64,000 nt of DNA, from assembly GCF_900111235.1 (NCBI RefSeq), contig NZ_FOJI01000010.1, positions 1 to 64,000 of the forward strand, in the 5' to 3' direction. This document shows, piece by piece, positions 54,280 to 64,000 of this stretch. The notes under the pieces were generated by a model. The model was not told the DNA's origin and did no database searches. It saw only the letters and a list, made by a program, of their open reading frames with translations. Every line of letters starts with the position of its first letter. Position 1 is the stretch's first letter. This stretch comes from [Clostridium] fimetarium (GTDB lineage Bacteria; Bacillota; Clostridia; Lachnospirales; Lachnospiraceae). Position numbers and translations under genes: made by a program.

Positions 54280-54607
54280 AAATACACCTGTTTACCTTTC
54301 TCATATATAATAAATATATCATTTTTACGCTTAGCTATAAAAGCCTATTGTCTTATATGATATCGCAAAATCACATTATTTTCAATATATAATTTCTTGA
54401 TTTTCTATTCTTATATCTGCAACCGATAGCTATGATAATATTTTTATAATGATTAATATATAATTCTATTATTGAATAGCAATATTTTTTAACCATTTGA
54501 CATGAAAGAGCATAACAAAAAAAGCTCCATAAAGAAGAATGCTCATTTTCCCACGAAGGTATATGAGTTCCAATATTATGAAACCTTTTGTTAAAAATAT
54601 TATAAAA

Positions 54608-54907
54608 TTACAGCGCTTGTTTTTCAACTTCAACAATTGCTTTTTTCTGCATTGGAATTCTACAGTTCTTATTATTGCCAAATTCAACAATTACTGTATC
54701 ATCTGTTATATCAATAATTGTTCCGTAAAAACCACTTGTCGTAAGTACAAAATCTCCAATTTCCATTGAAGAAACAAGATCGTTTAACTTCTTTTGTTGT
54801 TTCTTCTGTGGTCTAATAGCCATGAAGTACATTAAACCTCCCAAAAATATTACATAAAAAATGATTAATCCAATCATATTTGTGGGACTGCTTGTAAGTA
54901 ATGCCAT
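54608..54907 (-). CDS. yajC: Preprotein translocase accessory protein YajC
   Basis: A 99-residue protein with one N-terminal transmembrane helix (about 12-30), then RPQKKQQKKLNDLVSSMEIG and GFYGTIIDITDDTVIVEFG. YajC associates with SecDF at the Sec translocon. It lies downstream of tgt, the usual tgt-yajC order. ATG start behind AGGAGGAAT. Confidence 0.93.
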   Translation of the reverse strand: MALLTSSPTNMIGLIIFYVIFLGGLMYFMAIRPQKKQQKKLNDLVSSMEIGDFVLTTSGFYGTIIDITDDTVIVEFGNNKNCRIPMQKKAIVEVEKQAL

Positions 54908-54977
54908 AATAAAATTCCTCCTGATTGATTTCTTATTTTATATAAAATCTATTTTACATAGACTTTAAATCACATTT

Positions 54978-55090
54978 AACTAACGCTTATAATATCCACT
55001 TACTATTATAATTTTTACTAACGATTATAGTTTTTACTAACCATTATAGTTTTACTAACCATTATAGTTTTACTAACCATTATAATTTTA
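54978..55090. repeat. 17-18-bp tandem repeat between tgt and yajC
   Basis: About five imperfect units of TTTACTAACCATTATAG. The array fills much of the 180-base spacer and reaches the last bases of tgt. Confidence 0.8.
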
Positions 55091-56230
55091 ACTATCATAA
55101 GTTTTTAAACATTCTAACTTATCCTTCTTATACTGTGCATAATTGCCTGCATCAATTGCATCTCTGATTTCACCCATAAGATGATTGTAAAAATACAAAT
55201 TGTGTAAGACGCAGAGTCTCATTCCTAACATTTCCTTTGCCTTCATTAGATGTCTGATATATCCTCTGCTGTAATTCTTGCAGGCAGGGCACTGACAACC
55301 TTCTTCGATTGGCTCAGAGTCTGTTTCAAACTTGGCATTAAATATGTTAATCTTGCCAAATCTAGTATATAAATGTCCATGACGACCATTCCTTGATGGG
55401 TATACACAATCAAAAAAATCGACACCTCTATCAACTGACTCTAGTATATTAGCTGCTGTTCCAACCCCCATAAGATATGTTGGCTTATTTTGTGGCAAAT
55501 ATGGGACCGTCTGCTCAATGATTCTATACATCTCCTCATGAGATTCTCCAACTGCAAGTCCACCTAATGCGTATCCCGGTAAATTAAGATCAGCAATAAC
55601 CTTTGCATGTTCTATTCTAATATCCTCATATGTACCGCCTTGATTAATTCCAAATAGCATCTGATTCTTATTGAGTGTATCTGGAAGTGAATTGAGTCTG
55701 TCCATTTCTATGACGCATCTATTTAACCATCTTGTCGTTCTGTCTACGGAATCTTGCATATACTCCCTAGTTGCTGGATGTGGTGGGCACTCATCAAATG
55801 CCATTGCGATTGTTGAAGCCAAATTAGATTGAATCTGCATACTTTCCTCTGGGCCCATAAATATCTTACGTCCATCTATATGTGAATGAAAAGTTACGCC
55901 TTCTTCTTTGATCTTTCTCATACCTGCTAATGAAAACACCTGAAATCCACCTGAATCAGTAAGGATTGGTTTGTCCCAATTCATGAACTTATGGAGTCCA
56001 CCCATTTTTCTAATTACATCATCACCTGGTCTTACGTGCAAATGATAAGTATTAGATAATTGAACCTGAGTTCCAATTTCTCGTAAATCAGTTGTTGCCA
56101 CAGCTCCCTTAATAGCGGCTACAGTTCCAACATTCATAAATACAGGAGTCTGAATCACACCATGTACGGTATGAAGTTCTCCTCTTTTGGCCAAGCCATC
56201 CGTTTTTAAAAGTTTATACGTATTTTCCAC
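55088..56230 (-). CDS. tgt: Queuine tRNA-ribosyltransferase
   Basis: A 380-residue Tgt, which exchanges guanine for preQ1 in the wobble position of certain tRNAs. Catalytic and binding motifs LTDSGGFQVFSL, DRGVDFFDCVYP and NGRHGHLYT; the zinc site is CQCPACKNYSRGYIRHL followed by a His. The start is a GTG five bases after AGGAG; an upstream GTG in frame would add eight residues over the ribosome-binding site. Followed by yajC on the same strand. Confidence 0.94.
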   Translation of the reverse strand: MENTYKLLKTDGLAKRGELHTVHGVIQTPVFMNVGTVAAIKGAVATTDLREIGTQVQLSNTYHLHVRPGDDVIRKMGGLHKFMNWDKPILTDSGGFQVFSLAGMRKIKEEGVTFHSHIDGRKIFMGPEESMQIQSNLASTIAMAFDECPPHPATREYMQDSVDRTTRWLNRCVIEMDRLNSLPDTLNKNQMLFGINQGGTYEDIRIEHAKVIADLNLPGYALGGLAVGESHEEMYRIIEQTVPYLPQNKPTYLMGVGTAANILESVDRGVDFFDCVYPSRNGRHGHLYTRFGKINIFNAKFETDSEPIEEGCQCPACKNYSRGYIRHLMKAKEMLGMRLCVLHNLYFYNHLMGEIRDAIDAGNYAQYKKDKLECLKTYDS

Positions 56231-56387
56231 AATTTCTCCTATAAAGCAAATCACTAATCATGTTTAGAAATACGCTATATTTTGTACATCTCTTTGCACA
56301 AATCATAGTATACAAAATATGGTTACTATTATCAACCAAAATTTTATTAAATTTCTATATGATTTATAATGATTATGACTATTTCTA

Positions 56388-57497
56388 CTATTCTTTTCTA
56401 TTAAAAAAATCCACAATATCATCAATTTTTGATGTCATTCCAATAAATATCATATCTACTAATGAAATTGCTGCCATAGCCTCAACCACAACCACGGCTC
56501 TAGGCACTATGATTGGGTCATGACGGCCTTTAATTGATACTTCTATATTATCGCCCTGTCTATCGATTGTACTTTGTATAGCGGCAATTGAAGGTGTAGG
56601 TTTTACTGCTGCTCTAAATATAATATCAGTGCCATCGGAAATTCCACCTAGCACTCCACCTGCATGATTACTCTCTTTAGAAACATTACCATCAGTGTCA
56701 CATCTAAAGTGATCATTATTAATTAAACCTGTAACTTTAGCTGCCTCAAATCCATCTCCAATTTCAAATCCTTTGACAGCGCCAATTGACATAATTGCTT
56801 TTGCAAGATTCGCATCCAGTTTTTCAAAAACAGGTTCACCAATTCCAGGTATCATATTCTTCACTACACACTCTATGATGCCACCTATTGAATCTTTGTC
56901 ACTCATTTTCTGCTTAGCATATTCAGCAACCTTTTCCGCAGCCTCCTTGTCAGGCATCGAAAAGGGATTACTTCTTGCATCTACCATGGAAAAATTTTCA
57001 TAATCAATCTCGATATTGCCAATTGATTTTGCATAGGCTGTGACAGTAATATTAAGACTTTCAAGAATCTTAATCGCAATTGCTCCTGCCGCAACTCTAC
57101 CAATGGTTTCTCGTCCTGATGAACGACCACCACCTCTATAATCTCTAAATCCATACTTCTTATCAAATGTATAATCAGCATGTCCAGGCCTATAATAATT
57201 AGAAATTTCGGAATAGTCAGATGAACGTTGCGTTTTATTATATACAATCATTGAAATTGGTGTACCAGTTGTTTTGCCTTCAAAAATACCGGACATAATT
57301 TCAACAGCATCGTCTTCGCTTCTTTGTGTTGCAAATTGTGACTGTCCAGGTTTTCTTCTATCCAAAAACTTCTGGATATCTTCTTCACAAAGTTCAATTC
57401 CAGCAGGACAACCATCAACTACTACTCCAAGTCCTTTTCCATGAGATTCCCCCCATGTACTTATCCTAAATATTTCTCCAAATGTAGAACCTGCCAT
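56388..57497 (-). CDS. aroC: Chorismate synthase
   Basis: A 369-residue AroC, which makes chorismate from EPSP using reduced FMN. Begins [20 protein letters not shown], with [16 protein letters not shown]-like text and [19 protein letters not shown]. The ATG three codons into the longer open frame is preferred because chorismate synthases begin this way and AAAGGA is better spaced. It stands alone, with no other shikimate genes in the window. Confidence 0.94.
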   Translation of the reverse strand: MAGSTFGEIFRISTWGESHGKGLGVVVDGCPAGIELCEEDIQKFLDRRKPGQSQFATQRSEDDAVEIMSGIFEGKTTGTPISMIVYNKTQRSSDYSEISNYYRPGHADYTFDKKYGFRDYRGGGRSSGRETIGRVAAGAIAIKILESLNITVTAYAKSIGNIEIDYENFSMVDARSNPFSMPDKEAAEKVAEYAKQKMSDKDSIGGIIECVVKNMIPGIGEPVFEKLDANLAKAIMSIGAVKGFEIGDGFEAAKVTGLINNDHFRCDTDGNVSKESNHAGGVLGGISDGTDIIFRAAVKPTPSIAAIQSTIDRQGDNIEVSIKGRHDPIIVPRAVVVVEAMAAISLVDMIFIGMTSKIDDIVDFFNRKE

Positions 57498-57643
57498 ACA
57501 ATTCATTTCCTTTCACTACAACGCTTTTGATGTTTTTATCTTTATATTATACTTCAAGTTGCAATTGAAGTAAATTATTATTTAACGCTTATGTAATTAT
57601 GTATTTAACACTTACGTCAATTATTAGCTCGTAGCAAACTATA

Positions 57644-58618
57644 TTATTTATTTTTTTCGGAATTCTCGATGCAGCTAAGTATTGAATTTTCAACCATATC
57701 GCTTACGGCCTGATCTGTATAAAAAGCAGTATGTGGCATTACAGTAACATTAGGGAAGGACTTCAGAATTGCCAATTCCCTATTTTTGATAGGTGTATAT
57801 TTAAAATCATTGTAAAACACATCCGTTTCATTTTCTATCACGTCAAGTGCTGCTGCACCAATTTTCCCATTTTCAATTGCATCTATAAATGTAGCTGTAT
57901 CAATAAGAGCTCCTCGCGCTGTATTTATAATTACTACTCCTGTTTTCATCTTTGCAATGTTTTCTTCATTAATTAGATGATGATTTTGTGGAGTAAGTGG
58001 AGTATGCATTGTGATTACATCTGAATCTCTAAAAAGAGTATCCATACTCACATAAGTCGCCAGCTCTTTTACACTTTCTTTTTCGTGAAAATCATAAGCG
58101 ATTATCTTAGCTCCAAATCCGCTTAGATTCTTGATTACTGTCTCTCCAATTCTTCCAGTCCCAATAACACCCACGGTCTGATTTCTGAGTTCTTTCCCCT
58201 GTATCCCTTTTAAGGAATAGTCTTGTCCGATAGAACGTTCCAAAATATGCTTTGCTTTTCGATTGGCCATTAAAATAAGCATCACGGTATATTCTGCTAC
58301 ACTATTTGGTGAATATGAAACATTACCAACTCCTATCCCTATTTTATGTGCATAGTCGATATCAATATGATCATATCCAATTGTTCTTGTTGAAATGAAT
58401 CTCACTCCAAGCTCTTTTAACTTTTCTAAAAGTTCTACATCTACTTTTGTAGTTATTATGCTAATGCAATCACAATCTTTTGCAAACTTTGCTGTTTCAA
58501 GCGTTGGTGGTTCACTAGTATATATTACATCTACATTATATTGCTTTTCAAATCTATTAAAATACTCTATTTCATCAGTTCTATAGCTAAATACTGCTAA
58601 CTTCATATTTGTCGCCAT
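57644..58618 (-). CDS. D-isomer-specific 2-hydroxyacid dehydrogenase, D-lactate dehydrogenase-like
   Basis: A 324-residue NAD-dependent dehydrogenase with motif GVIGTGRIGETV, catalytic Arg in NTARGALIDT, Glu in the IENET segment and His in VMPHTAFYT. Closest in feel to D-lactate dehydrogenase/VanH-type enzymes, reducing pyruvate or a related 2-oxo acid. Two starts are possible (58618 or the ATG at 58606); neither has ideal ribosome-binding spacing. It follows a small unknown gene by 16 bases and is probably cotranscribed with it. Confidence 0.88.
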   Translation of the reverse strand: MATNMKLAVFSYRTDEIEYFNRFEKQYNVDVIYTSEPPTLETAKFAKDCDCISIITTKVDVELLEKLKELGVRFISTRTIGYDHIDIDYAHKIGIGVGNVSYSPNSVAEYTVMLILMANRKAKHILERSIGQDYSLKGIQGKELRNQTVGVIGTGRIGETVIKNLSGFGAKIIAYDFHEKESVKELATYVSMDTLFRDSDVITMHTPLTPQNHHLINEENIAKMKTGVVIINTARGALIDTATFIDAIENGKIGAAALDVIENETDVFYNDFKYTPIKNRELAILKSFPNVTVMPHTAFYTDQAVSDMVENSILSCIENSEKNK

Positions 58619-58634
58619 TCCTTATTAAATTATT

Positions 58635-58892
58635 TTAGTATAATTTGATATCTGCTTGTTCTATATCTACTTCTATTCCTAATTCAGCCGAAGACATATT
58701 CTTACTGCAAATCGCCACATGATCCATATATGCAACAAATAAATCAACCATATCGACATTGTATTCATTTGAACATCGTTCAAGTTCTGGTTTTATCACT
58801 TCTGCAATTTTAACATTTGAATTACTCATTTGTTTTTCAAGTACATATTTATCTATTTCTGCCAATATTTTTCTTCTTAGTTCACCATCCAT
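58635..58892 (-). CDS. Small unknown protein
   Basis: An 85-residue soluble acidic protein (MDGELRRKILAEIDKYVLEK... to EVDIEQADIKLY), helical N-terminal half, no recognised domain. ATG start behind AAGGAACGAC. It lies just before the D-2-hydroxyacid dehydrogenase gene. The good start site and protein-like composition suggest a real gene. Confidence 0.65.
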   Translation of the reverse strand: MDGELRRKILAEIDKYVLEKQMSNSNVKIAEVIKPELERCSNEYNVDMVDLFVAYMDHVAICSKNMSSAELGIEVDIEQADIKLY

Positions 58893-58958
58893 TTTAGTCG
58901 TTCCTTCCTTACATAAATTATGGTAATGCTAACACAATCTCACTCTATTGTAAAGTCA

Positions 58959-59008
58959 GTCCAGCTGTATTTGCGTTTGTTTCTGTCCAGCTGTATTTGC
59001 GTTTGTTT
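58959..59008. repeat. 24-bp direct repeat (two copies)
   Basis: GTCCAGCTGTATTTGCGTTTGTTT occurs twice with two bases between, in the spacer between eno and the small unknown gene. Confidence 0.9.
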
Positions 59009-59038
59009 AAAAGGTCAACCGCTGTCTTTAAAATTTTC

Positions 59039-59083
59039 AAAAAAATGGCTCATGGTTTTCGTCTGAAAACTATGAGCCGTTTT
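59039..59083 (-). terminator. Terminator of eno
   Basis: A 14-bp stem with one mismatch (GGCTCATAGTTTTC with GAAAACCATGAGCC, 4-base loop) followed on the minus strand by ATTTTTTT. Confidence 0.85.
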
Positions 59084-59159
59084 GTTCACTTGTTTTAACA
59101 ATAAATATAACTTATTTGTTTGATGTTTTATTGCACTGAATATTTATCACCTTAATCAT

Positions 59160-60410
59160 TTATATTTTCAAAGTAAACTCTTCTTCAATCCTTAACAGTC
59201 TATTATACTTTGCCGTTCTTTCACCTCTACAAGGAGCTCCAGTTTTGATGAACCCTGTATTTAGAGCAACTGCAAGATCTGCAATTGTTGTGTCTTCTGT
59301 TTCTCCAGATCGATGTGAAACAATTGATTTGAACCCAAATTGCTTTGCAAGTCTTATTGCGGATATTGTTTCAGACAATGAACCGATCTGATTTGGCTTG
59401 ATTAGAATTGCATTTGCACATTTATTTTCAATTCCTTTCATGAGTCGCTTGTTATTCGTTACAAACAAATCATCACCTACCAACAAAACCTTATTGCCAA
59501 CCCTTTTCGTGATTGCCTTCCAGCCATCCCAATCTTCCTCATCAAGTGGGTCTTCTAACGAAAATATAGGATATTTTTCTACTATTTTCTCCCAATAGTC
59601 AACTAACTCTAATGTCGTATATCGTTGCCCCTTCTTAGGCAATAAATAGCCATTTTCACTTTTCCATTCACTTGAAGCTGCATCTATTGCAATCATAAAA
59701 TCCGACTTGATTTTATAACCTGCTTCTTTAATTGCTTCAATAATTAATTCAATTGCTTCTTCCTCATTATTTAAATCTGGTGCAAACCCGCCTTCATCAC
59801 CTACCGCTGTTGAAAGTTTTTTTGACTTTAGAATTTTTGCTAGCTTATGATAGACCTCGCTACACCAACGAAGTCCTTCTTTAAAACTACTCGCCCCAAC
59901 TGGCATTATCATAAATTCCTGAATATCTATATTATTGCTCGCATGCGCACCACCATTTAAAATATTCATCATTGGAATGGGCATTGTATTTCCGGAAATG
60001 CCACCCAAATATCGATACAGCGGTATTTTGATAATGTTAGCTGCTGCATTTGCACATGCGATTGAAACTGCAAGGATTGCATTGGCGCCTAATCTTTTTT
60101 TATCATCTGTTCCATCTAAATCAATCATCATTCTATCGATTATTTGCAAATCACAGACATTTACATTTGCAAGGAGATTTGCTATCTCTTTGTTAATATT
60201 CTCAACGGCCTTTAGTACTCCCTTGCCGTCATATCTGCTTTTATCATTATCTCTTAATTCCAAGCTTTCAAAATACCCTGTTGACGCACCACTTGGTACC
60301 GCACCAATTCCCACAGTGCCATCATATAATGTAACTTGCGCCTCTACTGTTGGATTTCCTCTTGAATCCATAATCTCTCTACCTTTTAATTCTTTAATAA
60401 ATGCTTCCAT
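59160..60410 (-). CDS. eno: Enolase
   Basis: A 416-residue phosphopyruvate hydratase of glycolysis. Motifs [23 protein letters not shown], the metal/active segment [24 protein letters not shown] and [17 protein letters not shown]. Slightly shorter than the usual 430 residues but with all active-site blocks. ATG start behind AGGAGGAAAT. Monocistronic by position; a weak hairpin lies in the upstream spacer (about 60463-60492). Confidence 0.96.
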   Translation of the reverse strand: MEAFIKELKGREIMDSRGNPTVEAQVTLYDGTVGIGAVPSGASTGYFESLELRDNDKSRYDGKGVLKAVENINKEIANLLANVNVCDLQIIDRMMIDLDGTDDKKRLGANAILAVSIACANAAANIIKIPLYRYLGGISGNTMPIPMMNILNGGAHASNNIDIQEFMIMPVGASSFKEGLRWCSEVYHKLAKILKSKKLSTAVGDEGGFAPDLNNEEEAIELIIEAIKEAGYKIKSDFMIAIDAASSEWKSENGYLLPKKGQRYTTLELVDYWEKIVEKYPIFSLEDPLDEEDWDGWKAITKRVGNKVLLVGDDLFVTNNKRLMKGIENKCANAILIKPNQIGSLSETISAIRLAKQFGFKSIVSHRSGETEDTTIADLAVALNTGFIKTGAPCRGERTAKYNRLLRIEEEFTLKI

Positions 60411-60664
60411 TTTTACGAATTTCCTCCTATTTTTATTTCAATAGACATATATAAGTCCCTAACCCACCGCTTAAGCTTTTCTAAGAAGCGGGAAACTTTT
60501 CAGTGTAGTTAAATTAGATATTAATATTTTTGGAAAAAATACTCGAATTTATTCAGAATTATGCTTATTTTTGTTATTTCATTATTATTTATAAGGATTT
60601 CTTAATATGGAACCGTTAATTTATATAGGTACTAATATAATTATGAATAGGTTGAATAAACTGC

Positions 60665-60702
60665 AAAAAAGTCCCGTGCTTCTTAACGAAGCATGGGACT
60701 TT
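60665..60702 (-). terminator. Terminator of nifJ
   Basis: A 12-bp stem, one G-U pair (GTCCCATGCTTC with GAAGCACGGGAC), with a short loop followed by TTTTTTG on the minus strand, 60 bases after the nifJ stop. The remaining 60411-60660 contains no gene; it is the eno leader region. Confidence 0.88.
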
Positions 60703-60760
60703 CATATGCAATCAATTTACATCATATAACTTATATCTTATTCGTGTATCTTAATAATTA

Positions 60761-63700
60761 TTATAAACTTCTCTTTGTAAGTGCTTCGAATTTTTTCTTA
60801 GCATCAGCTGCAGCTTTATCAAATAATTCTTCTGCTCTTTCTGGATTTTGTCTCTTTAAGTTGATATAACGATTTTCATTCATAATGAAATCTTTATATG
60901 CAACTGTAGGTTCAGCTTTGCTATCAAGAACGAATGGATTTTGTCCTTCTTCTTCTCTTCTAGGATCAAATCTGAATGTATTCCAGTAACCTGACTGAAC
61001 TGCTTTCTTTTCTTCAGCTTGAGCACTTTGCATACCTGTTCTGATACCATGATTAATACATGGAGCATAAGCTATGATAAGTGAAGGTCCGTTGTAACTT
61101 TCAGCTTCTTTAATTGCTTTGAGACACTGATTCATATCTGCTCCCATTGATATCTGAGCAACATATACATAACCATAAGTCATTGCAATAGCAGCTAAAT
61201 CTTTCTTCTTAACATCTTTACCAGCAGCTGCAAATTGTGCAATTGCACCCATTGGAGTTGCCTTTGATGATTGTCCACCAGTATTAGAATATACTTCTGT
61301 ATCAAATACAAATACATTAATATCTTTCCCACTAGCAAGAACATGATCTAATCCACCGAAACCGATATCATAAGCCCATCCGTCACCACCGAATATCCAT
61401 TGTGATTTCTTTGAAAGGAAGTCTTTTTGTGCAAGAACTTCTTTCCCTTTATCACAACCGCAAGCTTCAATTGCTGCTACTAACTTGTCAGAAGCTTTAC
61501 CATTTTCAGAACCATCTTCATATGTTGCAAAATATTCTGCAATTGCAGCTTTAACATCAGCTTTATCTGTAGAAGCATCGATAGCTTCTAATTTTGTCTT
61601 TAATGAAATTCTCATTGCATCCTGAGCAAGTTTCATACCATAACCAAATTCTGCATTATCTTCAAATAATGAGTTAGCCCAAGCTGGACCTTTGCCTGCT
61701 TTATTTACTGTATAAGGTGTTGAAGGTGATGATCCTGCCCAAATTGATGTACAACCTGTAGCATTTGCAATATACATTCTATCACCAAATAACTGTGTAA
61801 CAAGTTTTGCATAAGGTGTTTCTCCACAACCTGCACAAGCTCCTGAGAACTCAAGTAATGGTTGTTTGAATTGGCTTCCTTTTACTGTTGTATCTTTGAA
61901 CTTTTCAAATACTTCTGGTTTTTCAGCAAGTGTTTTACCATAATTAAAGAAGTCTTGTTCTATCAACTGTGATTCTAAAGATTTCATAGCAAGTGCTTTT
62001 GCACCCTTCATACCTGGGCATGTAGCCTGACATGAACCACAACCTGTACAATCAAGTGCTGATATTGTAATTGCGAAGAAGAATCCTGGCAAACCATTTA
62101 ATGGTTTGAATACCATTCCTTCAGGTGCGTTGTTCTTTTCTTCTTCAGAAGCTACGACTGGTCTAATAACTCCATGAGGACATACATATGAACAGAAGTT
62201 ACATTGAATACAGTTTTCTGGAATCCAATTTGGAATATCTACAGCAATTCCACGTTTTTCGTAAGCTGCTGTTCCTTGTGGAACTGTACCATCAGCGTTC
62301 TCAAGAAATGTTGAAACTGGAAGAGAATCACCCATACAAGCATTGATTGGTTTTTGAATCTTATTAACGAAGTCAAGAACTTCCTTAGTTCCTTCTGTAG
62401 CAAAAGATGTGATATCCATATCTGGAGCATCTTTCCATTCAGCTGGAACTTTGATTTCAACTACTTCGCCAGCACCTCTTTCAATAGCATCATGATTCAT
62501 CTTAACGATATCATCACCCTTTTTGCTATATGACTTAGTTGCTGCATCTTTCATATACTTAACTGCTTCTGCTTCAGGAATAATGTTAGCAAGTTTAAAG
62601 AATGCTGCTTGAAGGATAGTATTAATACGTCCGCCAAGTCCAATTTCTTTACCAAGCTTAAAACCATCAATAGTATAGAACTTAATATTATGTTCTACCA
62701 TGTATCTTTTAGCTTGTCCTGGGATATGCTCAGCAACTTCTTCTGGGCTCCATGAACAGTTAAGAAGGAATGTTCCACCATCTTTAATATCCTGAATCAT
62801 ATTGTATCTAGTCATATATGATGGAGTATGGCAAGCAACAAAATCAGCTTTATCGATTAAGTAAGTAGCCTTGATTGGCGCTTTACCAAAACGAAGATGA
62901 GATATTGTAATACCACCTGATTTTTTTGAATCATAATCAAAATAAGCCTGAGCGTACATATCTGTATGATCACCAATAATCTTAATTGAGTTCTTATTAG
63001 CACCAACTGTACCATCAGCACCAAGTCCCCAGAATTTACAGCTTTTTGTGCTTGCTGGAGTTGTGTTAGGATTTTCTTTTCTTTCAAGTGAAAGATGTGT
63101 AACATCATCATTAATAGAAATTGTATAGTTTTTCTTGTCTTCATTTCTAAATATTGCAATTACATCAGCAGGAATTGTATTCTTAGATCCAAGACCATAA
63201 CGTCCGTTAAGAACTTTTACTGCCGCGAATTCTGTATCTCTGATTGATGCTATAACATCCAAGAATAATGGTTCACCAATTGAACCAGGTTCTTTTGTTC
63301 TATCAATTACATTGATTGTCTTAACTGTCTTAGGCATTGCAGCAAGTAAATGCTTTGCTGAGAATGGGCGGTAAAGATGAACTTTGATAACACCAACTTT
63401 TTCTCCAGCTGCAATTAAATAATCAATTGTTTCATCAATTGTCTCACAGATAGAACCCATAGCGATAATAACTTTATCTGCATCAGGTGCACCATAGTAA
63501 TTAAATAACTTGTAATCTGTACCAATTTTGGCATTAACCTGATTCATGTAGTCTTCAACGATATCAGGAACGGCATCATAGTATACGTTACAAGCTTCTC
63601 TAGCCTGGAAAAAGATATCAGGATTCTGAGCTGTTCCTCTAAGAACTGGATGCTCAGGATTAAGTGCACGAGCTCTAAATGCTGCTATTGCATCAAAATC

Positions 63701-64000
63701 GGTCATATCCTTAAGATCTTCATAATCCCAAGTTTCTATTTTTTGGATTTCGTGTGAAGTACGGAAACCATCAAAGAAATGTAAAAATGGAATTCTACCT
63801 TTAATTGCAGCTAAATGTGCAACTGCTCCTAAATCCATAACTTCCTGTACACTATTGCTACAAAGCATAGCGAAACCTGTCTGACGACAAGCGTAAACAT
63901 CTTGATGATCTCCAAAAATTGATAATGCATGACTAGCCAAAGCTCTAGCTGATACATGCATAACACCTGGTAATAATTCACCAGCAATTTTGTACATATT
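60761..64000 (-). CDS. nifJ: Pyruvate:ferredoxin (flavodoxin) oxidoreductase, partial
   Basis: At least 1078 residues of a single-chain PFOR, which converts pyruvate and CoA to acetyl-CoA, CO2 and reduced ferredoxin in anaerobes. Full-length enzymes have about 1170-1180 residues, so the first 90-100 lie beyond the window. Domains seen: rest of domain I, domain II (CoA-side, GSICETIDETIDYLI), gamma-type domain (about 320-500), a ferredoxin-type domain with two 4Fe-4S motifs (CIQCNFCSYVCP and CTGCGSCQATCP), and a ThDP domain (CAGCGETPYAKLV with proximal-cluster cysteines, IFGGDGWAYDIGFGGLD). Strong terminator downstream. Confidence 0.96.
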   Translation of the reverse strand, partial: NMYKIAGELLPGVMHVSARALASHALSIFGDHQDVYACRQTGFAMLCSNSVQEVMDLGAVAHLAAIKGRIPFLHFFDGFRTSHEIQKIETWDYEDLKDMTDFDAIAAFRARALNPEHPVLRGTAQNPDIFFQAREACNVYYDAVPDIVEDYMNQVNAKIGTDYKLFNYYGAPDADKVIIAMGSICETIDETIDYLIAAGEKVGVIKVHLYRPFSAKHLLAAMPKTVKTINVIDRTKEPGSIGEPLFLDVIASIRDTEFAAVKVLNGRYGLGSKNTIPADVIAIFRNEDKKNYTISINDDVTHLSLERKENPNTTPASTKSCKFWGLGADGTVGANKNSIKIIGDHTDMYAQAYFDYDSKKSGGITISHLRFGKAPIKATYLIDKADFVACHTPSYMTRYNMIQDIKDGGTFLLNCSWSPEEVAEHIPGQAKRYMVEHNIKFYTIDGFKLGKEIGLGGRINTILQAAFFKLANIIPEAEAVKYMKDAATKSYSKKGDDIVKMNHDAIERGAGEVVEIKVPAEWKDAPDMDITSFATEGTKEVLDFVNKIQKPINACMGDSLPVSTFLENADGTVPQGTAAYEKRGIAVDIPNWIPENCIQCNFCSYVCPHGVIRPVVASEEEKNNAPEGMVFKPLNGLPGFFFAITISALDCTGCGSCQATCPGMKGAKALAMKSLESQLIEQDFFNYGKTLAEKPEVFEKFKDTTVKGSQFKQPLLEFSGACAGCGETPYAKLVTQLFGDRMYIANATGCTSIWAGSSPSTPYTVNKAGKGPAWANSLFEDNAEFGYGMKLAQDAMRISLKTKLEAIDASTDKADVKAAIAEYFATYEDGSENGKASDKLVAAIEACGCDKGKEVLAQKDFLSKKSQWIFGGDGWAYDIGFGGLDHVLASGKDINVFVFDTEVYSNTGGQSSKATPMGAIAQFAAAGKDVKKKDLAAIAMTYGYVYVAQISMGADMNQCLKAIKEAESYNGPSLIIAYAPCINHGIRTGMQSAQAEEKKAVQSGYWNTFRFDPRREEEGQNPFVLDSKAEPTVAYKDFIMNENRYINLKRQNPERAEELFDKAAADAKKKFEALTKRSL

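Noticed and set aside
54280-54607. T-box or other riboswitch upstream of leuB
   Set aside because: The conserved T-box sequence and an antiterminator fold were searched for by eye on the minus strand and not found.

Overview
The window is low-GC DNA from an anaerobic, endospore-forming Firmicute, most likely a Lachnospiraceae/Clostridium cluster XIVa relative. The evidence is a spore protease (gpr) and spoIIP, a long single-chain pyruvate:ferredoxin oxidoreductase, AT-rich codon use and gene neighbourhoods typical of that group. No rRNA, tRNA, CRISPR array or intact transposase was seen.

Layout. 0.3-9.7 kb: a minus-strand methionine cluster, running lysR, then metN-metI, a 2-hydroxyacid dehydrogenase, metQ, a GlcD-type FAD oxidase, a YbdL-like aminotransferase, and a homocysteine methyltransferase/methylene-THF reductase fusion. 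Together these could import and interconvert methionine, its keto acid and its hydroxy acid. 9.8-13.9 kb: spoIIP, gpr, rpsT (plus strand), holA. 13.9-24.2 kb: an accessory island between holA and comEC. It holds the tip of an Rhs-type polymorphic toxin carrying a tail-lysozyme domain, an array of small lipoprotein or membrane genes that look like immunity genes, and several decayed toxin ends. 24.2-30.5 kb: comEC, a GerMN lipoprotein, a histidine kinase/response regulator pair and comEA. 30.8-35.5 kb (plus): gtrA, a YfhO-like protein, argH. 36.1-38.1 kb: an ECF sigma factor and a DUF4179-like partner. 38.2-42.4 kb: MscS, a branching-enzyme homologue with altered active-site residues, an esterase. 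42.6-43.9 kb: a GGDEF-like/EAL protein. 44.2-54.3 kb: a DUF1015 protein, an unknown protein, serA-serC, ilvB, ilvD, leuB. 54.6-64 kb: yajC, tgt, aroC, a D-2-hydroxyacid dehydrogenase, a small unknown gene, enolase and the 3' part of nifJ.

The most notable points are as follows. (1) The Rhs tip/immunity island splits the usually adjacent comEC-holA-rpsT-gpr-spoIIP order. Nearly every small gene in it is preceded by the broken end of another coding sequence. (2) Two families of long, nearly palindromic intergenic elements occur, two copies each. Their arms differ in sequence between copies but stay complementary within each copy. (3) A proposed methionine hydroxy-/keto-acid salvage operon. (4) A GlgB homologue with substitutions at three conserved GH13 positions. 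(5) A histidine kinase whose membrane-spanning N-terminus has no ATG, GTG or TTG start. (6) Many short tandem repeats in spacers, and some inside genes.
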